A stretch of 64,000 nt of DNA, from the NCBI GenBank assembly GCA_905160935.1, contig CAJHZI010000609.1:764001-828000 (forward strand). The letters run 5' to 3'. The translations under genes and the position numbers were made by a program. Below are positions 63,206 through 64,000 of the stretch, piece after piece. Within the stretch, counting starts at the first letter, position 1. Each line of letters starts with the position of its first letter. The notes beneath the pieces were generated by a model that did no database searches, was not told the origin of the DNA, and was given only the letters and a program-made list of their open reading frames with translations. Source of the DNA: Enchytraeus crypticus. Its lineage: Eukaryota; Annelida; Clitellata; Enchytraeida; Enchytraeidae.

Positions 63206-64000
63206 AGGTCTCTCAATCATCTCTGGACGTATCGATTAATCACCATAACGCTAACCGTAGAGGCAGGCAGTTATGATTCATCTTCAATTAGTCTAATAGC
63301 AATTCATATAATATAATTTAATGATTTGTTATTAATTATTATATATAACGCAATTGAAATTAATAATCTAACATAGTTGCTGCAAGTAAATTAACTATGT
63401 TTTGAAATGCATTCCCAATAAAGACTTTAGGAATACATACATGTAGTTATCGCTATTACATTAAAAGTTGCCAGAGAATACGCTATAGTTTCTTGCCTCG
63501 TCAATCAAGCACTCTGATGTCTATCGGTGCACAATTATGTTCATGGTTTGAATGTTTTTAATAAATGCATTGAAAATCATTACTAAATAGCGTCAACATT
63601 CATTATTGAAAGCTACTCAGTTTATTATAATGACGATGAAGCAGTGCAGCTTGATTAATTTTTACTCTTCGTTATACTTCAAAAGTTTCATGAAGGCAGT
63701 AAGAGTTACAGGAAATATCGTTAGATATTATAATAAATATTGGTAGAAATTATACTACATATTGTTAGATCTATACAGTTAAGATTACATTACACTATAT
63801 TCCAATGTCAAATTCAGATCGAAACAAATTTAGAAGTTTTTAAGGAAGAAAATCAAAATACAAGTTTTCATTTACTTCAAATAATGAGCTTTATCTAATG
63901 GTTTCTAATTAAGAATATGCTATTAGGATGACTTTGAAATTAACACTCACACATGCTAACAAAGTTAAAATGAATGTTGTCAAAATAATAATATTAGCAA
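63206..64000. other. SERCA intron sequence to the window edge
   Basis: No preceding SERCA exon (which should encode the M7-M8 segment ending NALN) is visible on the - strand here, so this is intron continuing past 64000. Confidence 0.7.

Overview
The window looks like AT-rich nuclear DNA of a bilaterian invertebrate, most likely a lophotrochozoan such as a mollusc, annelid or brachiopod. The grounds are spliced genes with GT-AG introns of about 0.5 to 1.4 kb, abundant (TA)n, (CT)n and GATA-type microsatellites, tRNA-derived SINEs, a Tc1/mariner transposon, and a SERCA C-terminus of protostome type. The exact taxon is an inference. Most open reading frames in the window are low-complexity microsatellite translations, not genes.

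Region 1-47 kb is mainly intergenic or very long intron. It holds dispersed repeats: SINE-A with a clear B box, SINE-B, two families here called R3 and R4, and a small inverted pair R5. It also holds minisatellites and a 1.39 kb element (4662-6050) with hAT-like ends that carries a decayed reverse transcriptase fragment. Three pieces of candidate host coding sequence stand out: a three-exon small gene with a 20-nt micro-exon (6663-10372, + strand), a possible arrestin-domain first exon (30769-30832), and a PPxY-containing possible last exon (43111-43265) close to a small membrane-protein ORF (42350-42607). None of these is certain.

At 47.1 kb a near-perfect metazoan histone mRNA 3' stem-loop follows decayed histone-like sequence. 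Just beyond it a 32-bp minisatellite (47359-49405) is interrupted by a complete, apparently young Tc1/mariner transposon (47520-48891) with an intact 337-residue DD35E transposase, 38-bp perfect inverted repeats and a TA target duplication.

From 50.8 to 56.3 kb the + strand carries a multi-exon immunoglobulin-domain gene with at least five exons and three Ig domains. The first four splice boundaries are phase 1. The signal-peptide exon was not found and the 3' end is ambiguous. From 61.0 to 63.0 kb the - strand carries the last exons of a SERCA Ca2+-ATPase gene encoding transmembrane helices M9 and M10 and a short tail. The two genes converge tail to tail across about 5 kb of repeats. Three introns in these two genes have (TTGA)n tetranucleotide arrays directly before the 3' splice site.
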